From Gemmatimonadota bacterium (GTDB lineage Bacteria; Gemmatimonadota; Gemmatimonadetes; Gemmatimonadales; Gemmatimonadaceae), in contig JAQBQB010000030.1 of assembly GCA_028287235.1 (NCBI GenBank), forward strand, positions 310,001 to 374,000: a DNA stretch of 64,000 nucleotides. Reading direction: 5' to 3'. Under the pieces are notes generated by a model. It was given only the letters and a program-made list of their open reading frames with translations. It was not told the origin of the DNA and did no database searches. The translations under genes were made by a program, and so were the position numbers. Shown here piece by piece: positions 61,054 to 64,000 of this stretch. The first letter of the stretch is position 1. Each line of letters begins with the position of its first letter.

Positions 61054-61779
61054 ATGCGTACAACACTGGTCGCGCTGGCCGCACTGGCGATCTCCACGCC
61101 ACTGGCCGCGCAGGCGAACGGAATGGCAGGAATGAACATGGATCCCACCAAGGCGATCCATGGCACGGGTGTGCTGCCCACGGGCTGGATGATGCGCTTC
61201 GATCCGCCGCGTCGCGGCCCCGCGCCGACGCCCGATCAGATCATGTTCGTGACGATGGGCTCGGGCTACCACTTCACCACCGGGCCCGCCGCGGTCTACT
61301 ACAATCCGAAAGACATGGCGAGCGGCGAGTACCTGGTGAGCGCCACCTTCTCGCAGCGGAAGAGCATGGGCCACGAGGCCTACGGCATCTTCATCGGCGG
61401 CAAGAATCTCCAGGACTCCACGCAGTCGTACACGTACCTCGTCATCAAGCCGTGCCGCTCCTCGGGCGACTGCAAGGAGCCCGGCGCGACACTCGGCGAA
61501 GTGCTGATCAGCCAACGGACCAGCGACGGCCGCCCCGCCGCGCTCCTGCCGATCGGGCACAGCGACGCGGTGAACGTCGACGACCCGACGGACGGTCACG
61601 CGACCAACAAACTGTCGATCCATGTGGCGAAGGACAGCGTGCACTTCCTGGTCAACGACAAGCTGGTGAAGGCGTTCGCCAAGTCGCAGCTCAACGGGTT
61701 GTCGACCGACGGCCAAGCGGGCATTCGCGTCAATCACAACAGCGACCTGCACGTCGATTGGAAGGGGGTGACCAAGTGA
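61054..61779 (+). CDS. Exported protein, concanavalin-like fold (first of tandem pair)
   Basis: A 241-residue protein with a signal peptide (TTLVALAALAISTPLAAQ) and a mature part typical of DUF1080/3-keto-disaccharide hydrolase-like beta-sandwiches: FVTMGSGYHFTTGPAAVYYNP, YLVSATFSQRKSMGHEAYGIFIGGKNLQ, YTYLVIKP, VHFLVNDKLVKAF, GIRVNHNSDLHVDWKGV. Such folds bind or hydrolyse sugars; no catalytic residues could be assigned. It is coupled to a paralog by overlapping TGATG. ATG follows a GAGGGAAAC site. Confidence 0.7.
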   Translation: MRTTLVALAALAISTPLAAQANGMAGMNMDPTKAIHGTGVLPTGWMMRFDPPRRGPAPTPDQIMFVTMGSGYHFTTGPAAVYYNPKDMASGEYLVSATFSQRKSMGHEAYGIFIGGKNLQDSTQSYTYLVIKPCRSSGDCKEPGATLGEVLISQRTSDGRPAALLPIGHSDAVNVDDPTDGHATNKLSIHVAKDSVHFLVNDKLVKAFAKSQLNGLSTDGQAGIRVNHNSDLHVDWKGVTK

Positions 61780-62429
61780 TGCGCGCCACGTGCGTAGTAG
61801 TCGCGTCGCTCGCGATCGCTTCGTCCGCCGCGGCGCAGGCGAAGGACCCGACGACGGCGGTCGCCGCCGCGCCGGTGCCGGCCGGTTGGTCGGTCCGCAT
61901 GGACGACAAGGACGCGTCGAAGCCGGCCAAGTTCGTGACGATGGGTCCGGGCTATCACGTGACGTCGGGCGGCGCAGGCATCTATTACGCTCCCGCCAAC
62001 GCGCAGAAGGACAACTTCACCGTCTCCGCGAACTTCCGGCAGACCACGAAGAACGTGGGACACGGCGACCACGGCGAAGCGTTCGGACTCTTCGCCGGCG
62101 GGCGCAATCTCGATGACCCCGCGAAGCAGACGTACTTCTACTTCCTCGTGCGTCAGGACGGGATGTATCTGATCAACCACCGCGCCGGTCCGGACGTCCA
62201 CAAGATCGTGGATTGGACGGCGAGTCCGGCGATCCACAAGTTCGACGACATGCCGAACGCGAAGAACGATCTCGCGATCAAGGTCGCCGCGGATTCGGTG
62301 CGCTTCCTGGTGAACGGCATCGAGGTGCACGCGATCTCGCGCAAGGAGATCACCGACGCGAGCGGCCAGGCCGGCTTCCGCGTCAATCACAACCTCGACG
62401 TGCACATCGCGAGCTTCTCAGTGAAGTAG
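61779..62429 (+). CDS. Exported protein, concanavalin-like fold (second of tandem pair)
   Basis: A 216-residue paralog of the previous gene: signal peptide (CVVVASLAIASSAAAQ), then FVTMGPGYHVTSGGAGIYYAP, FTVSANFRQTTKNVGHGDHGEAFGLFAGGRNLDD, YFYFLVRQDG, VRFLVNGIEVHAI, GFRVNHNLDVHIASF. The shared order of motifs shows duplication, and divergence is strong enough for separate ligands. The ATG overlaps the TGA of the first gene, so expression is linked. Both face the periplasm. Confidence 0.7.
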   Translation: MRATCVVVASLAIASSAAAQAKDPTTAVAAAPVPAGWSVRMDDKDASKPAKFVTMGPGYHVTSGGAGIYYAPANAQKDNFTVSANFRQTTKNVGHGDHGEAFGLFAGGRNLDDPAKQTYFYFLVRQDGMYLINHRAGPDVHKIVDWTASPAIHKFDDMPNAKNDLAIKVAADSVRFLVNGIEVHAISRKEITDASGQAGFRVNHNLDVHIASFSVK

Positions 62430-62431
62430 AG

Positions 62432-62546
62432 CGAAGGGGAAGCGGGAAGAGGAAGGGGGAGAACCCGCGCGCGGTCGGCTTGGCGCGGCGTTCCCGCTTC
62501 CCTCTTGCTCTTCCCCCGTCCCGCTTCCTCCCTTCCCCTTCCCTCC
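62432..62546. repeat. Polypurine/polypyrimidine imperfect inverted repeat
   Basis: A near-pure purine run (62433-62463, one C) is followed by a 56-base near-pure pyrimidine run (62491-62546, few G). AAGCGGGAA (62440-62448) is the reverse complement of TTCCCGCTT (62491-62499). The strand asymmetry allows long hairpins or triplex structures between the two genes. The right arm runs up to the GTG start of the MFS gene, so that gene has no purine-rich ribosome-binding site. Confidence 0.5.
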
Positions 62547-62548
62547 AA

Positions 62549-63754
62549 GTGTCCGCAAATACTTCCACAGGCGGCAACGGCCACCGGGCCGCGGTCACCG
62601 CCAGTTTTCTCGGCTGGACGCTCGACGCGTTCGATTTCTTTCTCGTTCCCTTCGCGCTGACGGCGATCGCCAAGGATTTCGGGAAGCCCGTGCAGGCGGT
62701 GGCGCTGTCGATCACGATCACGCTGATCTTCCGGCCCGTCGGCGCGATCATCTTCGGGCTGATGGCCGACCGGTACGGGCGGCGCATTCCGCTGATGATC
62801 GACTTGGTGTTCTTCTCGATCATCGAAGTCGCCACCGGCTTCGCGCATAGCTTCACGACGTTTCTCGTGTTGCGTGCCTTGTTCGGCATTGGAATGGGCG
62901 GCGAGTGGGGCGTGGGCGCGTCGCTGGCGATGGAGAAGGCGCCGACGAATCGGCGCGGCATCATGTCCGGGCTGCTGCAGGAGGGCTACGCCTGCGGCAA
63001 TCTGCTCGCGGCCATCTGCTTCCTGTTCATCTATCCGCGGTGGGGCTGGCGGCCGATGTTCTTCATCGGCGGACTGCCGGCGCTTCTGGCGATCTATGTT
63101 CGCTTCCAGGTGAAGGAGTCGGAAGTCTGGGAGCAGCGCACGCGCAAGTCGTGGAGCGAGTACGGTCGCGAGATCGCGTCGAACTGGAAGCTGTTCCTGT
63201 ATCTCGTGCTTTTCCTCACGATGATGAACTTCGTGTCGCACGGAACGCAGGACATGTATCCGACGTTCCTCGAGCGTGACTGGCACTTTACGCCACAGAA
63301 GCGCGCGCTCGTCACGATGTTCGCGAACGTCGGAGCGATCATCGGCGGCATCGTCTTCGGCCACTTCTCCGACCAGTGGGGCCGGCGAAAGACGATCGTG
63401 CTGGCGCTCATCCTGGCGATGCTCTCGATTCCGCTTTGGGCATTCTCACCGATCCTGCCGCTGCTCATGGCCGGCTCGTTCCTCATGCAGTTCATGGTGC
63501 AGGGCGCGTGGGGCGTGGTGCCCGTGCACATCAACGAGCTGACGCCGGATCCGGTGCGCGGCTTTCTGCCGGGATTCGCGTATCAATGCGGCGTGATGTT
63601 CGCCAGCGGCGTGGCGTACATCGAGGCGGTGTTCGGCGAGCGGACCAGCTACGCGAACGCCATGGCGTTGACGGCGGTGACCGTGTTCAGCCTGGCGGCG
63701 ATCGTGGCGTGGTTCGGGCGGGAGAAGCACGGCGTGCAGTTCGGGAGCTCGTAG
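62549..63754 (+). CDS. MFS transporter, SHS-type
   Basis: The 401-residue protein has 12 hydrophobic helices and the MFS motif A MADRYGRRIPLM. The signature GGEWGVGASLAMEKAPTNRRGIMSGLLQEGYACGNLLAA is that of the sialate:H+ symporter (SHS) family, whose members carry lactate, pyruvate or sialic acid. Proton symport of a monocarboxylate or sugar acid is the best guess. GTG 62549 is the most plausible start (MSANTSTGGNGHRAAV before helix 1), but its upstream sequence is all pyrimidine. Confidence 0.88.
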   Translation: MSANTSTGGNGHRAAVTASFLGWTLDAFDFFLVPFALTAIAKDFGKPVQAVALSITITLIFRPVGAIIFGLMADRYGRRIPLMIDLVFFSIIEVATGFAHSFTTFLVLRALFGIGMGGEWGVGASLAMEKAPTNRRGIMSGLLQEGYACGNLLAAICFLFIYPRWGWRPMFFIGGLPALLAIYVRFQVKESEVWEQRTRKSWSEYGREIASNWKLFLYLVLFLTMMNFVSHGTQDMYPTFLERDWHFTPQKRALVTMFANVGAIIGGIVFGHFSDQWGRRKTIVLALILAMLSIPLWAFSPILPLLMAGSFLMQFMVQGAWGVVPVHINELTPDPVRGFLPGFAYQCGVMFASGVAYIEAVFGERTSYANAMALTAVTVFSLAAIVAWFGREKHGVQFGSS

Positions 63755-63790
63755 GGCGTAGACTCATGTCATCATGGTCCCACGCGACAA

Positions 63791-64000
63791 TCAATCCGCT
63801 CGCAGCGCCACCATCGGATCGACGCGGCTGGCGCGGCGCGCGGGTAAATAGCAGGCGAGCATCGCGACGAGACCGAGCAGCACCGTTACGATCGAGAAGG
63901 TGAGTACGTCAGCCGGCCCCACTCCGAAGAGCTGACTGCGCAGTAGTTGCGCGGCTGCGAATGAGCCGGCGAGCCCGATCGCGATGGCTACGCCGACGAT
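63791..64000 (-). CDS. ABC transporter permease C-terminus, MacB/ADOP-like (cut by window edge)
   Basis: Only the last 69 codons lie in the window. They read IVGVAIAIGLAGSFAAAQLL, then LFGVGPADVLTFSIVTVLLGLVAML and end ARRASRVDPMVALRAD, the C-terminal signature of FtsX/MacB-type and ADOP permeases. Two membrane helices are visible. These proteins power efflux or outer-membrane protein/lipid export, and ADOP copies are numerous in soil Gemmatimonadota and Acidobacteria. Stop TGA at 63791-63793. Confidence 0.85.
   Translation of the reverse strand: MVGVAIAIGLAGSFAAAQLLRSQLFGVGPADVLTFSIVTVLLGLVAMLACYLPARRASRVDPMVALRAD

Overview
The window is uniformly GC-rich (roughly two thirds G+C by eye), densely coded and free of transposase genes, CRISPR arrays, rRNA or tRNA genes that I could recognise. 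The gene style suggests a soil-type Gemmatimonadota bacterium: Hanks-type kinases in tandem, MacB/ADOP-like permease, a giant Ig-like lipoprotein beginning with a CSDAPTGP-type N-terminus, E1 alpha/beta fusion dehydrogenase, many GTG/TTG starts and stop/start overlaps. This assignment is inference from protein style, not a database match.

Layout. 1-7 kb: end of a secreted propeller-like protein, a TonB-type protein, a YCII protein, a LytTR response regulator with an unusual double LytS-type kinase, a YtcJ-like amidohydrolase and a secreted protein. 7-14 kb: one 2275-residue Ig-repeat surface lipoprotein whose promoter is bracketed by a perfect inverted repeat. 14-24 kb: fused 2-oxoacid dehydrogenase E1, a PAS-GGDEF cyclase, HIT protein, a candidate structured RNA ahead of an HNH protein, NAD synthetase, a bifunctional penicillin-binding protein and a lipoprotein. 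24-36.5 kb: Lon with an unusual insertion, two paralogous Ser/Thr kinases, two alpha/beta hydrolases (one lacking its nucleophile), a Spy-like protein and a DEAD-box helicase.

36.5-42 kb is the most unusual part. A minus-strand operon couples an ECF sigma factor to a membrane protein with a periplasmic glycogen-binding-type (CBM48) domain and to a second exported CBM48 protein. Beside it lies a gene that ordinary ORF calling misses: a 76-residue SelW/Rdx-type selenoprotein with an in-frame TGA at codon 11 in a CxxU motif, followed at the expected distance by a SECIS-like hairpin. 6-phosphofructokinase follows closely.

42-64 kb: a DEAH helicase, DoxX and MATE membrane proteins, GNAT and ABATE/CGNR proteins, a YjjX-like NTPase, soluble transhydrogenase, LD-carboxypeptidase, IspH, CrcB, an SGNH hydrolase, a tightly overlapped XdhC / IscU-like / MocA-like maturation cluster, an acyl-CoA ligase, gamma-glutamyltransferase, an M15/LysM protein, two tandem secreted paralogs, an SHS-type MFS transporter and the end of an ABC permease. 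Small intergenic repeat families (GCGTTGGGC-type, TAGGGTCTAGG/CCCTAAACCC-type, GTCATNCCGAGC-type) sit in gaps and near gene ends.
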